A stretch of DNA of 47,558 nt, from assembly GCA_005791535.1 (NCBI GenBank), contig SXWH01000183.1, positions 1 through 47,558 on the forward strand. The letters run 5' to 3'. The stretch is from Verrucomicrobiaceae bacterium (GTDB lineage: Bacteria > Verrucomicrobiota > Verrucomicrobiia > Chthoniobacterales > Chthoniobacteraceae). Each line of letters begins with the position of its first letter. The stretch's first letter is position 1. The position numbers and the translations under genes are program-made. A model generated the notes under the pieces. The model was not told the origin of the DNA. It searched no databases and was given only the letters and a program-made list of their open reading frames with translations. Below, piece after piece: positions 22,023 to 34,619 of the stretch.

Positions 22023-22418
22023 TTTACGAAGATAACAAAACTATCAGCGAGAAAAGTCGTATATCCTTCCGCCAGACCCTCAAGAGGAGTGAAACGGATG
22101 CGACCGACAGGGCTTCGACGCATAAAACGAGACTGTAAGGATACCTGTAGCTTCTCCAGGCGGGGTGCCGCGATGATTTGCACCACGCGCCGCAGGAAGC
22201 ACAGGCGGCACAGTCCCTTGAAACATCGTGTGCCCCTTCGGGTGCGTCCGCATTTTTCCACCATGGCAGGATTTCATCAGGGCCGGCGCGCGCAACATGG
22301 AGCACCGGTGCGGGCGAGGAGTTTCCGCTTCCCACGCCAGCCGCTTCGTGGAAAACGAATGGGCGCATCGCATGACAGACCCGCTTCTTCACTCAAAAAC
22401 ACAGCCCGTATTTTCACG

Positions 22419-25068
<2,650 letters not shown>

Positions 25069-25093
25069 TCCCGCCTGCTCTGGCAGTCGTGAG

Positions 25094-25990
25094 TTACTTC
25101 GCCGCGTCCGCCTTTGGCTGCTGCCTGGCGCGCGGTTTGATGTCCCACGCTGTGATCCATTTCTCGCCGGTGCGCTCGAAGCCCATCTTCACCATCCGCG
25201 CCTCCATGTCGGCGAGGTGCGCGGCTCCGTAGAAGATGCCGAGGTTCTTTTTTCCCGCAGCGAGTTGCTTCTCCAGAACGCCAAGCGCGACCTTGTTGCG
25301 CTCGGTCAGAATGACCGTCCCGCTGTCACCTTCGATTTTTTCGAGCAGTTTGTCCGCTCCCGCGAGACTCCGCGCCATCACGACTTTCAATCCACTCGAA
25401 TCACCGAGCAACGCCAGCAAAAGCTGACCGCCCTTCGGCTCCATCGATTTATCCGTGCCGAGTTCAAGCTGCGCACGGACCGCTTTTTGATAGAGCGTGA
25501 AGAACGACTCGCCCTTGTCCTTCTGCATCTTCTGGAATTGCTCCATGCTCACGTCCGCATGCACGAAATTCGCCGTGCGATAGTCGATGCCGTCGGTTTG
25601 ATACTGAAAGTTAAAGTAGCTCGAAAGGCTCGTCATCATCCCGCGCAGAAACTTGAAAGCCGGGTCGTTATCCTTCGCGGAAACCTCGTCCTTCTTTCCT
25701 TCCAGCTCCTCCTTGATGGACTGGCCATCGACGAGTTCGAACAGCAGCACCTCATACGTTTTGAAAAGCTCCGTGAGTTCCGCGTAGTAGGCCTTGTCCG
25801 CGATATGCACGGCTCCGATGAGGTCCACCTTCACATCGCCCTTCTTCATCGAGACCACGATGGTCTCCAGCTTGCCGGCCTTGTCGTCGCCCTGGTAGCG
25901 CACGTAATCGGACTTCGCCTCGTCCTTCGCAAACAGTGGCGAAGCGAAGATGCAGAAAGCGGATACTGCGGAGTAGAAGATCTTTCTCAT
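25094..25990 (-). CDS. exported TraB/GumN-like protein
   Basis: A 298-residue protein with a signal peptide (MRKIFYSAVSAFCIFASPLFA). Two segments resemble the conserved motifs of the TraB/GumN/Tiki family: IGAVHIADKAYYAELTELF followed by VLLFELVDG, and near the end IFYGAAHLADMEARMVKMGF. In Tiki proteins such GxxH motifs and acidic residues bind metal and give protease activity; in bacterial members the role is unknown. Many lysines suggest a soluble periplasmic domain. It converges with ligA (25 bases apart) and diverges from the glycosidase-like gene at 26094. No Shine-Dalgarno is visible. The family assignment is by motif resemblance only. Confidence 0.6.
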   Translation of the reverse strand: MRKIFYSAVSAFCIFASPLFAKDEAKSDYVRYQGDDKAGKLETIVVSMKKGDVKVDLIGAVHIADKAYYAELTELFKTYEVLLFELVDGQSIKEELEGKKDEVSAKDNDPAFKFLRGMMTSLSSYFNFQYQTDGIDYRTANFVHADVSMEQFQKMQKDKGESFFTLYQKAVRAQLELGTDKSMEPKGGQLLLALLGDSSGLKVVMARSLAGADKLLEKIEGDSGTVILTERNKVALGVLEKQLAAGKKNLGIFYGAAHLADMEARMVKMGFERTGEKWITAWDIKPRARQQPKADAAK

Positions 25991-26093
25991 GCAGTCCGTT
26001 TAAGCAGTCTCCGCGCCTCGTGGCCAGATTACATATCTGTACAGCTTTGCCTGTCGCCGCCGTGTGAGTATCCTGCTTCCATTTCTCATCCCG

Positions 26094-28088
26094 ATGCAAT
26101 TCGCCGCCGCAATCATCACCGCTTTGGCCATTCTGGTCGCGCCACTTTGCGCACAGTCTCCTGCGCCCGCACGGCGCTCGTCACCGCCAAGATTGCTGCT
26201 CGATACTCCGGACTCCTGGCGCGTGCAAAGCGGCACGTGGAAGCCCGCCGACGGCACCGTGACGGGCACTGCAGGCGAGACGCTTTCCGAATACGCCGCC
26301 GTGTCGGCGATGCCTTTGAAAGGCCGCTGGCTTTCGCTTCGTATGGAAATCTCCGGCGACTCCGCAAAGGCCGGGCTCTGGTTTGCGGGACTTCGCGATG
26401 ATAAATCCGAACTCGTCCGCCTCACTCTCGACACGACCTCGGGCAACATCACTAATGGACGCGGGCGCACCATCGCAACGCTTCCGGCCGGCACGCTCGG
26501 AAAGCCTGTCGATCTTCTCCTGAACTTCTCCGCCAACGCAATGCGCCTCCGCGTGAACAACGAGCAGGTCGCCGAACTCGCCATCACTTACGATGAACCG
26601 CACATCACACCGAGCCTGTTTGTCGAACGCGGCACCACTGTATTCAGCACCATGGTTCTCGGCATTGATGAAGCCGCGCCGCTGACTGCACCAGCTGCGC
26701 CGCCGAAGGTCATCGCCAAACCCATTGCGACTCTCGGTCTCAGCGCAGACTTCACGCCGGAGAAAATGACCGCCATCAAGGACGGATGGCGCGACTACTT
26801 CGGGATGCAGTCCGTGAGTGCCGCCGGGCCATGGAAGACAGTCCGGCAATTCGATGGCCCTGCGACTTCATTGCCCTCGAAGGCCCCCGCTGGCGGACAG
26901 GTGCTGGCCGGTCCGTTCAATGGCACGCCCGTTGAGATGGATCTTTCGTGGTTTCGCGATCCATTAAGGCGCACGTCGCTCGGGCTGGATCGGAATCTGC
27001 CCGTCATTCTCGGCGCTGATTTGACGGCGATTTACGTCGCACCCTGGCGCAGCATGCTTGGCAAGTTGCAGCAGGATCAAATCTGGGCTCTGATGAAACT
27101 CGCTTACGGCTCCGATCCGAAAACAGAAAAGCGCCTGCTTTTTCAATGGGGCGACGACATTAACAGCCAGCGCCTCGGCACGGACACGGACGCAAGAACC
27201 ATCAAGGCCACGCCGCGCAACGGACTCGGCTACGTTCGCAACTCGAATCAACCCGCCGACGCGGCATCATACGCGGAGAACTACTTTGCTCCGGCCGTTG
27301 AAGCGGTGCGGGCCGCATCCAGGAGCGTCTTCGGCGATGAGCGGAGCATTCCGGTTCTCATCGGCAGTTGTGCACGCGCAGGACTTGAGGCAAATCGCGA
27401 TTGGTTCCGTTCGGTACTCGAACACACGATTGAAGGGGAACTCGCGCCGACGCTGAAAGGCAGGAAGGTTATCGACCTCGTGGACTACCTCACAGTGAAC
27501 CACCCGTTTGCCGACGCGCCGGATACGAAGAGTCTGCAAGCGCTCTGGAACACCTACGGAAAGCGCGTCAAAGGTCTGTGGGTCACCGAGGAGTTTGGAA
27601 ATATCGGACACAGTCCCGCGCAGGTGATCAACCGTGCGGCGCTATTCCTCGAATGGGTTTCCGCGAACGACCTCGATTCGCAGCAGACCCGTCTGATTTG
27701 GAATTTCGCGAGCCGGAACGCATTCAAGGACGACTCCACGGAACTCGCGCGCCGGCTTGCCGAGACGATGACGGAAAATCTCCGATTTGCGATGGATACA
27801 AAGGACTTCGGCACGCTGTATCGCGTCGCGTCGGGCGAGAACAAACTCCTGCTGCTCTACACGCCTACTTCCGAGCGAAAACAAATGCGCGCAACGAAAA
27901 CCGGCGACATCTCCATTGAAGTCGGTGAAGACCGCGCGAAGGCCCCGTGGGTTGCCCGCTTCCTCGTAAATTCCTCCCGCCGCGCCGTCGACGAAGTAAT
28001 CCCGATTCGGAAGGAAGGCACGCGCCTCGTGATCACGCCGAATACGATCGGCATTGGCTCGTGGGCAATTCTGATCGAGACACCGTGA
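26094..28088 (+). CDS. secreted protein resembling a TIM-barrel glycoside hydrolase
   Basis: A 664-residue exported protein; the ATG at 26094 opens the signal peptide MQFAAAIITALAILVAPLCA, whereas the frame's earlier GTG (26064) adds ten residues before it. The N-terminal about 200 residues (WRVQSGTWKPADGTVTG, later LDTTSGN and GKPVDLLLNFSANAMRLRV) look like a concanavalin-type beta-sandwich of the DUF1080/LamG kind. A second part has the feel of a clan-A glycosidase: long alpha/beta alternation, NHPFADAP and then VKGLWVTEEFGNIGH, where an E at a strand end could be catalytic. The C-terminal about 100 residues look like a beta-sandwich. Substrate and family are not recognised. The 3' end overlaps the convergent gene at 28033 by 56 bases. 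Confidence 0.55.
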   Translation: MQFAAAIITALAILVAPLCAQSPAPARRSSPPRLLLDTPDSWRVQSGTWKPADGTVTGTAGETLSEYAAVSAMPLKGRWLSLRMEISGDSAKAGLWFAGLRDDKSELVRLTLDTTSGNITNGRGRTIATLPAGTLGKPVDLLLNFSANAMRLRVNNEQVAELAITYDEPHITPSLFVERGTTVFSTMVLGIDEAAPLTAPAAPPKVIAKPIATLGLSADFTPEKMTAIKDGWRDYFGMQSVSAAGPWKTVRQFDGPATSLPSKAPAGGQVLAGPFNGTPVEMDLSWFRDPLRRTSLGLDRNLPVILGADLTAIYVAPWRSMLGKLQQDQIWALMKLAYGSDPKTEKRLLFQWGDDINSQRLGTDTDARTIKATPRNGLGYVRNSNQPADAASYAENYFAPAVEAVRAASRSVFGDERSIPVLIGSCARAGLEANRDWFRSVLEHTIEGELAPTLKGRKVIDLVDYLTVNHPFADAPDTKSLQALWNTYGKRVKGLWVTEEFGNIGHSPAQVINRAALFLEWVSANDLDSQQTRLIWNFASRNAFKDDSTELARRLAETMTENLRFAMDTKDFGTLYRVASGENKLLLLYTPTSERKQMRATKTGDISIEVGEDRAKAPWVARFLVNSSRRAVDEVIPIRKEGTRLVITPNTIGIGSWAILIETP

Positions 28089-28410
28089 TGTAACCGCGAT
28101 CCCACGCCTGCCAGAGCACGAACAGCAAGAACGCCACGCAACCGATGGCGATGATCTTGAATACCGTCATCGCAACGGTGACCGCGAGTATCAGCCCGAG
28201 AATGATTCCCACGGCTGCCAGCAAAACCTGCCTCGCGCCGTAAACCCTCACCAACTCCTCCAGTCGTTCCGTGGAAGGATTCCCCTTCCCGCTCGTCCTC
28301 ACCTTGGCCGGACGTCCCGCTTCGGCGTGCGCCTTTTCCATCTCGTCTGCAGTTACAGCAATCCACGCTGTCATCGCGGCGAGCAGGATGACAAAAAACG
28401 CCTTCATCAT
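28033..28410 (-). CDS. small membrane protein of unknown function
   Basis: A 125-residue protein with an N-terminal hydrophobic stretch (MMKAFFVILLAAMTAWIAVTA), which may be a signal or anchor, a polar charged loop with KVRTSGKGNPSTERLEELV, and a long hydrophobic region (about residues 60-100) that probably forms two membrane helices. Its ATG overlaps the stop of the upstream SIS gene (ATGA-type 4-base overlap, 28407-28410), so it is translationally coupled to it. Its last 56 bases overlap the convergent glycosidase-like gene. I recognise no family. Confidence 0.55.
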   Translation of the reverse strand: MMKAFFVILLAAMTAWIAVTADEMEKAHAEAGRPAKVRTSGKGNPSTERLEELVRVYGARQVLLAAVGIILGLILAVTVAMTVFKIIAIGCVAFLLFVLWQAWDRGYITVSRSELPTSQCRSYSA

Positions 28411-29180
28411 AGCGCCTCGTAGAGTTTCGCAAGACGTCGCGCGTGCTCGTCGTAAGCGGATTCAAACAACGCAGTCGCCCGCTCCGCCCCGACCACGGCT
28501 CCAGCAGTGAGGACCTTTGGCGGATGCCCCGCCGCTGTGAGCCGCGCTGCGACCTCGGCTTTGATACAGTTCACGAGCGCGCATCCACCGAGCGTCGAAC
28601 CCGGTGCCACCGGCGTATCGAGCCCCGGCACCCGGATCATCGCATCACCAACCGGCGCGCCGGTATCGAGCACGATATCCGCGAAATCCTGCAGCTTCTT
28701 CCCGTCGCGATGCCGCGACACGCTCCCCTCGCTGTGCGCCTTTGAAATGATTACCACCACGCGCACGCCGCGCCGCTGAAACTCCTCCGCCATTTCCACC
28801 GGCACCACATTGCAACCGCTCGACGAAACCACGAGCGCAGAATCCTGCTTCGACAGCGCGAAGTTTCGCAGGATGCGCTCCGCGAGCCCGCTCACGTTTT
28901 CCAGGAACATCGCCTGCCGCTGCCCATTCGCTCCGACGACCAGATTGTGAAACGTCAGCGACAGTTCCACGATTGGATTAAATCCCGGGAACGAGCCGTA
29001 TCGCGGCCACATTTCCTCCACGAGGATGCGCGAGTGTCCGCTACCGAAAACATGCACCATCCGCCCCGCGAGAATCGTCTCTGCGAACATCGTCGCCGCC
29101 TGCTCGACGAGCGCGGACTGCCGTTCCACGGCATCAAGGATTTCGCGGGACCTGGCGATATATTCTGCGGCTGGTGTCAT
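28407..29180 (-). CDS. SIS domain sugar-phosphate-binding protein (UPF0309-like)
   Basis: A 257-residue protein with a single SIS domain, the fold of phosphosugar isomerases. Motifs include VHVFGSGHSRILVEEMWPR near residue 40 and ALVVSSSGCNVVPVEMAEEF near 115; Ser-rich loops in these motifs bind the sugar phosphate. The C-terminal CALVNCIKAEVAARLTAAG region is typical of the UPF0309 subgroup. The reaction is not known; likely substrates are N-acetylated or amino-sugar phosphates. The ATG at 29180 is preferred over an upstream GTG at 29231, whose extra residues are Arg/Gly-rich and unlike the family. It lies 60 bases after the pseudopilin-like gene and is coupled to the next small membrane protein. 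Confidence 0.82.
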   Translation of the reverse strand: MTPAAEYIARSREILDAVERQSALVEQAATMFAETILAGRMVHVFGSGHSRILVEEMWPRYGSFPGFNPIVELSLTFHNLVVGANGQRQAMFLENVSGLAERILRNFALSKQDSALVVSSSGCNVVPVEMAEEFQRRGVRVVVIISKAHSEGSVSRHRDGKKLQDFADIVLDTGAPVGDAMIRVPGLDTPVAPGSTLGGCALVNCIKAEVAARLTAAGHPPKVLTAGAVVGAERATALFESAYDEHARRLAKLYEAL

Positions 29181-29240
29181 CCCCGCAGAGCAATCACGAA
29201 CCCGGCCCGATTGTCCAACGCGGAAACGCACGCCGGCGAA

Positions 29241-29900
29241 TCACGGACGCTCAACGGCACCTGTCCATCGGACCTTGCCTTTGGCACTCTTGTCGTCGGA
29301 GAGTTCCTCGCACTTGACCTGCTCGACGTGGAAATCCGCGAACAGCACATTGATGAAACCCCTGTCTAGGTGCGTGCCAAACGCACTACCGCTGCCACCG
29401 GGGAAAATGCGGCAGTTCTGGTCTGCGAAAGCGTCGTCCTGCCAACGAATCGGTGAGCCGGGCGACTTCACGACCGCAGGCGTAGCGAAGATGACATCCT
29501 CCTTGACGTCCGCCCACTCATCCGGAGCCCGATCAAAAAGGTATCCATTGATTCCGTAACTTATCGGAATTCTCGCATTCCCGTCGTTCCCCGCGAGCGG
29601 TCGCGAATCAGTCACCCTATCAAACGGCGAACGAAACACAGTCCAACCTGCGATATACTTCCCTTGCGTAACCAGCGGCCACGTCTCACTTCGGGTCGAA
29701 GCACTTGTGAACATTGCGCCCGTGTCAGCCATGTACTGCGCCGATGCTTTTCCCAACTGCGCGAGATTGTTCATGCAACTCTGAGCAAGCGCTGCTTTCC
29801 GGGGAAAAATCCTTACCGGCAGCGCGAACACTCCGAGAATCACAATCACGGTGACAACACAAATCAACTCAACTCTTGTGATGGCGGCGTCATTTCGCAT
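29241..29900 (-). CDS. type II pseudopilin-like protein
   Basis: A 219-residue protein with a prepilin-like N-terminus: MRNDAAITRVELICVVTVIVI-type sequence in which E at +5 is kept, while the usual G/F at the cleavage site are A/I. A hydrophobic helix follows, then a soluble domain ending with INVLFADFHVEQVK, which matches the H-x9-DG type C-terminus of the DUF1559/pseudopilin families common in Planctomycetes and Verrucomicrobia, with DF replacing DG. Such proteins are probably assembled by or associated with type II secretion/pilus machinery. The frame extends upstream to 30230 but that part overlaps the GNAT gene and lacks protein character, so 29900 is used. Confidence 0.75.
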   Translation of the reverse strand: MRNDAAITRVELICVVTVIVILGVFALPVRIFPRKAALAQSCMNNLAQLGKASAQYMADTGAMFTSASTRSETWPLVTQGKYIAGWTVFRSPFDRVTDSRPLAGNDGNARIPISYGINGYLFDRAPDEWADVKEDVIFATPAVVKSPGSPIRWQDDAFADQNCRIFPGGSGSAFGTHLDRGFINVLFADFHVEQVKCEELSDDKSAKGKVRWTGAVERP

Positions 29901-29952
29901 GCCTTGACTGTAATCGAATCGTGCATTCACACACGTTGCGAACCCGTTAGAC

Positions 29953-30780
29953 TCAACTAGCCTCCGGCTTTCCGGGCTCCACCTCGGTCCACTTCGCAAC
30001 CAACTGCTCTCGCAAAGGCACTGTTTCACCAAAACAATGATTCGTGACATCGGCGTCCGCGAGCGAACCACGGCAGCGTTCGACGTCGGCATCGTTGAGA
30101 CACGAGAAATAGTTCCAAAACTCGCTCCCCGCTTCATCCGAAAACTTCCTGCCCGAGAACCCAAACCTCGCGTAAAAAGGCGCGGATGCGTCCACGGTTG
30201 CCATACATGGAATCCACGTTGCGCCGCCATCGGTCGGCAAAAGCGATAGTCGCCCGAGCAGCATTACGGTTCCAAACCCCTTTCCATGATAAGACGGGTG
30301 CACCATTCTATAAGTCAGAGACACCAAGTCCGGCCTTTCACGAATTCTGGCAATTCCTCCGCAGCCGCGCACGATTCCATCCACTTCGCACACTACGAAC
30401 AGCGTGCGCCCATCCCTCAGCTCCCCGCTAAACTCCTCAATATACTGCGCGCCTGTCGGGAAGCGTCCGGGCTCGTTCAGCCGGTAAATATCAACGCACG
30501 TATCAAAGTCTGCAGCGCAATACCTCCGAAGCCGGCATGCAGAGATCGGCGAAGTCCGCACCGGGATGCGAAAGCGACCGTCCTTCTCGAACGTCCATCC
30601 GCAGTTCGGGCATACATAATCTCCGCCTTCACGCCTCGCCAAAGTCCCGCACCGCCAACAGAGTGTCGGAGGTCTCCGCTTCGGCCAGTTCTCCCAGCAC
30701 AATGCAAGAATACCAAACAGCGCCATGGCTGGAATGATCCACAGCTCTCTGATATTCTCAGCGCTCGCGAGGAGATACAT
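29953..30780 (-). CDS. zinc ribbon-GNAT acetyltransferase fusion with membrane segment
   Basis: A 275-residue protein. Residues about 11-30 (RELWIIPAMALFGILALCW) are hydrophobic enough for a membrane helix. A zinc ribbon follows at about 41-61 (CWRCG...CPNCGW). The C-terminal domain is a GNAT fold: FDTCVDIYRLNEPGRFP, then FVVCEVDGIVRGCGGIARI and the acetyl-CoA-binding segment YHGKGFGTVMLLGRL, followed by PFYARFGFSGRKF. The substrate is unknown. It lies 30 bases after the purM stop, suggesting one transcript. The helix-ribbon-GNAT order is unusual to me; a shorter start at M19 would shorten the helix. Confidence 0.75.
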   Translation of the reverse strand: MYLLASAENIRELWIIPAMALFGILALCWENWPKRRPPTLCWRCGTLARREGGDYVCPNCGWTFEKDGRFRIPVRTSPISACRLRRYCAADFDTCVDIYRLNEPGRFPTGAQYIEEFSGELRDGRTLFVVCEVDGIVRGCGGIARIRERPDLVSLTYRMVHPSYHGKGFGTVMLLGRLSLLPTDGGATWIPCMATVDASAPFYARFGFSGRKFSDEAGSEFWNYFSCLNDADVERCRGSLADADVTNHCFGETVPLREQLVAKWTEVEPGKPEAS

Positions 30781-30810
30781 CGGCCGGACTTCTCAACTCC
30801 GACCTTCGTC

Positions 30811-31860
30811 CTACTTCAGCCGTACGATACCGGTGCCCTTCTCGATTTTCCCGATGACCTTCCCGCCGATGATCTTCGTCACGGCTTTCACGTCCTTTTC
30901 GGCGACGACGACGCACATGCCGATGCCCATGTTGAAGACCTGGTACATCTCCGTGTGGTCCACTTTTCCGCCGCGCTCGATGTGCTGGAAAATCGCAGGC
31001 ACCTTCCACGATGCCGTGTCGATGACTGCGTCCACGGTCTTCGGCAACACGCGCGGGAAATTATCCACAAGCCCGCCGCCGGTGATGTGCGCGAGTCCTT
31101 TCACCAAACCGTGCGGCACTTTCGCGAGCGCGGGCTGGTAGTTCTTGTGAACGCGCATCAACTCGTCGCCCACCGTTCCCGTCACGCCTTCGAGCTTGTC
31201 GGTCACCTTCAACTTCATGTCATCAAAGAGCACCTTGCGAGCGAGTGTGTAGCCGTTGGTGTGCAGTCCGTTTGAAGCGAGCCCGATCACCACGTCGCCC
31301 GCTTTAATCTTCGAGCCATCGATGCTCTTCGCCTTGTCCACTACGCCGATGATCGTCCCCACGAGATCGTATTCGCCGGGCGCATACATGCCGGGCATCT
31401 GCGCGGTCTCGCCGCCCACGATGGCGCACTTTGCGGCTTTGCAGGCTTTTGCAAAACCCTTCAGCAGCGCTTCGAAAACGACCGGCTCCAGCTTTGCCGC
31501 GCCGATGTAATCGAGAAAGAACAGCGGCTTCGCTCCGATGACCGCGATGTCGTTGATGCAATGATTCACGAGGCACTGCCCTACCGTGTCGTGCTTCCCG
31601 GTGGCAAACGCCAGCTTCAGCTTCGTGCCGACTCCGTCCACGGACGACACCAGCACCGGGTCCTTCATCCCTTTGAAATTCGGGCGGAACAGACCGCCGA
31701 ATCCGCCGATCTTTCCGAGCACCTCGGGTCCGTGCGTGCCTTTGACGAGCGCCTGGATTCCGCTCTTCACGCGGTTGCCGAGGTCCACATCCACGCCTGC
31801 CGCCGCGTATGCCTTTTTCTTTTGCTGAGTTCCCTTGTTGGTGCCGTTTTTGGATTTCAT
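30811..31860 (-). CDS. purM: phosphoribosylformylglycinamidine cyclo-ligase
   Basis: Fifth step of purine biosynthesis: ATP-dependent ring closure of FGAM to AIR in the cytoplasm. The 349-residue length fits the family. Visible motifs are AYAAAGVDVDLGN, SSVDGVGTKLKLA, HCINDIAVIGAKPLFFLDY, VGGETAQMPGMY and ITGGGLVDNFPRVLP. The ATG at 31860 is chosen because GAAGGATG stands at ribosome-binding distance upstream; an ATG at 31947 would add 29 basic residues. This is one of the few genes here with a good Shine-Dalgarno. Its start lies 84 bases downstream of the terminator at 31945-31980, so it probably has its own promoter. Confidence 0.96.
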   Translation of the reverse strand: MKSKNGTNKGTQQKKKAYAAAGVDVDLGNRVKSGIQALVKGTHGPEVLGKIGGFGGLFRPNFKGMKDPVLVSSVDGVGTKLKLAFATGKHDTVGQCLVNHCINDIAVIGAKPLFFLDYIGAAKLEPVVFEALLKGFAKACKAAKCAIVGGETAQMPGMYAPGEYDLVGTIIGVVDKAKSIDGSKIKAGDVVIGLASNGLHTNGYTLARKVLFDDMKLKVTDKLEGVTGTVGDELMRVHKNYQPALAKVPHGLVKGLAHITGGGLVDNFPRVLPKTVDAVIDTASWKVPAIFQHIERGGKVDHTEMYQVFNMGIGMCVVVAEKDVKAVTKIIGGKVIGKIEKGTGIVRLK

Positions 31861-31944
31861 CGAAGCATCCTTCTTCTTCGTTTCGACGCCGCGAGGCAAT
31901 CCGCTTCTTCGTTTTCGCCCAAATCCCCTCCCAAACCCATACAG

Positions 31945-31980
31945 CAAAAAGCCGCGACCACTTTCGTAGTCGCGGCTCTT
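31945..31980 (-). terminator. rho-independent terminator of the cupin gene
   Basis: On the minus strand an AGCCGCGAC/GTCGCGGCT stem (arms 31950-31958 and 31969-31977) with a 10-base loop is followed by a run of five T. It lies just downstream of the stop at 31998 and upstream of purM, so it ends the cupin transcript. The arms are flanked by A-rich sequence on one side and CTTT on the other, so it may also work weakly in the other direction. Confidence 0.85.
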
Positions 31981-31997
31981 TGTGAAATCCTTCCCGT

Positions 31998-33263
<1,266 letters not shown>

Positions 33264-33394
33264 GTGAGAAAAGAATGTTTCCGTGAACGCGGGCGTTGTG
33301 CCGATGCCCTCCGCCACGGTCAAGCGCTTCCGATGCCCCGGCCGTTTTCATCGCTAGACGCTCGGTCGAGAACGACGCTGCTTCAAAAGCAATC

Positions 33395-33455
33395 GCAGCC
33401 GTCCTCAACCAAAGATGCAGCCAGATACCGACGGCTGCAATAGCTTGAGCATTGC
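33395..33455. repeat. overlapping inverted repeats in a divergent intergenic region
   Basis: GCAGCCGTC (33395-33403) pairs with GACGGCTGC (33430-33438) across 26 bases, and TGCAAT (33436-33441) pairs with ATTGCA (33450-33455). The two hairpins share bases 33436-33438, so they exclude each other. They lie between the cupin gene and the plus-strand hydrolase, ending 27 bases before the latter's start. This could be an operator or a leader structure; no T-run follows, so it is not a simple terminator. Confidence 0.4.
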
Positions 33456-33482
33456 ACGGGATTCGCGGCAGGGTGCGGGGTG

Positions 33483-34619
33483 ATGCGGGATTTTGAAAAG
33501 ATTGGGGCGCTTTTTGCGGAGAACTTCAGCAGGTTTGGGGAGATGGGGGCTTCGTTGAGTGTCTGGAAGGATGGGGCCGAGGTGGTGTCGCTGGCGGGCG
33601 GGTGGTGCGACCGGCAGGAGTCGAGGCCGTGGACGGCGGGGACGCCGGTGCTGGTGTGGAGCGCGACGAAGGGGCCGGCGGCGGCGTGTGTGTTGCATGC
33701 GATGCAGGAGCATGGGCTGAATTTGGAAACGCGGGTGGCGGAGGTGTGGCCGGAGTTTGCGGCGGGGGGAAAGGCGGAGGTGACGCTGGGGCAGGCGTTG
33801 TCGCATCAGGCCGGGGTGCCTGTGCTGGAGCGGGTGGCGTCGGTTTTTGATCATGCGGAGGTGGCGGCGTCGATCGCGTCGCAGGCGGTGCATTGGGAAC
33901 GGGGCGCGGGGCACGGTTACGGGCCGCGGGTGTTTGGTTTTTTGCTGGATGAGCTGGTGCGGCGGATGGCGGGTGTGCCGCTGGGGGAATACTGGCGGCG
34001 GGTGTTTGGGGAGCCGCTGGGGCTGGAGTTTTGGATGGGGATTCCGGAGGAGGTGCAGGAGCGGGTGGCGTCGGTTTTTCCGGCGAAGTCTGCGCCGCCG
34101 AATGATCGGTTTTATACGGCGTTTGCGACGCCGGGGTCTTTTACGATCCGGGCGTTTGGGTCGCCGCAGGGGTTGCACGGGGTGGCGTCGCTGAACACGC
34201 GGGAGGCGCGGGCGGGGTCGTTTCCGGGGTTCGGGGGAATCGGGACGGCGCGGGGGCTGGGGAAGTTTTATGCGATGCTGGCGTGCGGCGGTGTGTGGGA
34301 GGGACGGCGGTTTTTTGAGCCGTGGGTGATGGACTGGATGACGACGACGCTGACGCAGGGCGAGGACCGGGTGTTGCTGATGGAGACGGCGTTTTCGGCG
34401 GGGTTCATGCGCGACCCGCAGGGTGCGGACGGGCGGAAGTTGCGCGCGCATTTCGGGCCGTCGGTGCTGGCGTTCGGGCATCCGGGCGCAGGCGGGAGTC
34501 TGGCATTTGCGGACCCGGAGAACGGTATGGGGTTTGCGTATGTGATGAATCAAATGGAGCCGGGGGTGCTGCCGGGGCCGAAGTCGCTGCGGCTGGTGGA
34601 TGCGGTGTACGGCGGGTAG
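33483..34619 (+). CDS. serine hydrolase of the beta-lactamase / penicillin-binding fold
   Basis: A 378-residue protein of the class C beta-lactamase/EstB-like family. The catalytic SxxK motif is in LVWSATKG near residue 61, a Tyr-containing motif is in GAGHGYGPRVFGFLLDELV near 145, and the conserved C-terminal part reads FGHPGAGGSLAFADPENGMG. There is no signal peptide, so it is probably a cytoplasmic esterase or peptidase rather than an antibiotic resistance enzyme. A GTG directly precedes the ATG and either may be used. The coding strand is extraordinarily G-rich (G29/C11 in 33901-33960 by hand count), unlike the genes on either side. The last 20 bases overlap the longest reading of the next gene. 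Confidence 0.88.
   Translation: MRDFEKIGALFAENFSRFGEMGASLSVWKDGAEVVSLAGGWCDRQESRPWTAGTPVLVWSATKGPAAACVLHAMQEHGLNLETRVAEVWPEFAAGGKAEVTLGQALSHQAGVPVLERVASVFDHAEVAASIASQAVHWERGAGHGYGPRVFGFLLDELVRRMAGVPLGEYWRRVFGEPLGLEFWMGIPEEVQERVASVFPAKSAPPNDRFYTAFATPGSFTIRAFGSPQGLHGVASLNTREARAGSFPGFGGIGTARGLGKFYAMLACGGVWEGRRFFEPWVMDWMTTTLTQGEDRVLLMETAFSAGFMRDPQGADGRKLRAHFGPSVLAFGHPGAGGSLAFADPENGMGFAYVMNQMEPGVLPGPKSLRLVDAVYGG

Larger units (their letters stand above)
21434..22418. other. 985-base stretch without a convincing gene
   Basis: Many short frames cross this region on both strands, but none has recognisable protein motifs. It is less GC-rich and less codon-like than the flanking genes. The only ordered structure I see is the phased 21-base repeat array at 21730-22002. 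A shared 11-mer, GAGTTTCCGCT, occurs at about 21610 and again at about 22318. The long plus-strand frame that runs from 21879 into the VanZ gene is probably a fortuitous extension. Confidence 0.55.

Noticed and set aside
21879-22418. Upstream extension of the VanZ frame through the repeat array
   Set aside because: The family N-terminus is at 22419; the extension is basic repeat-derived sequence, and the frame is closed by TGA further up the array.
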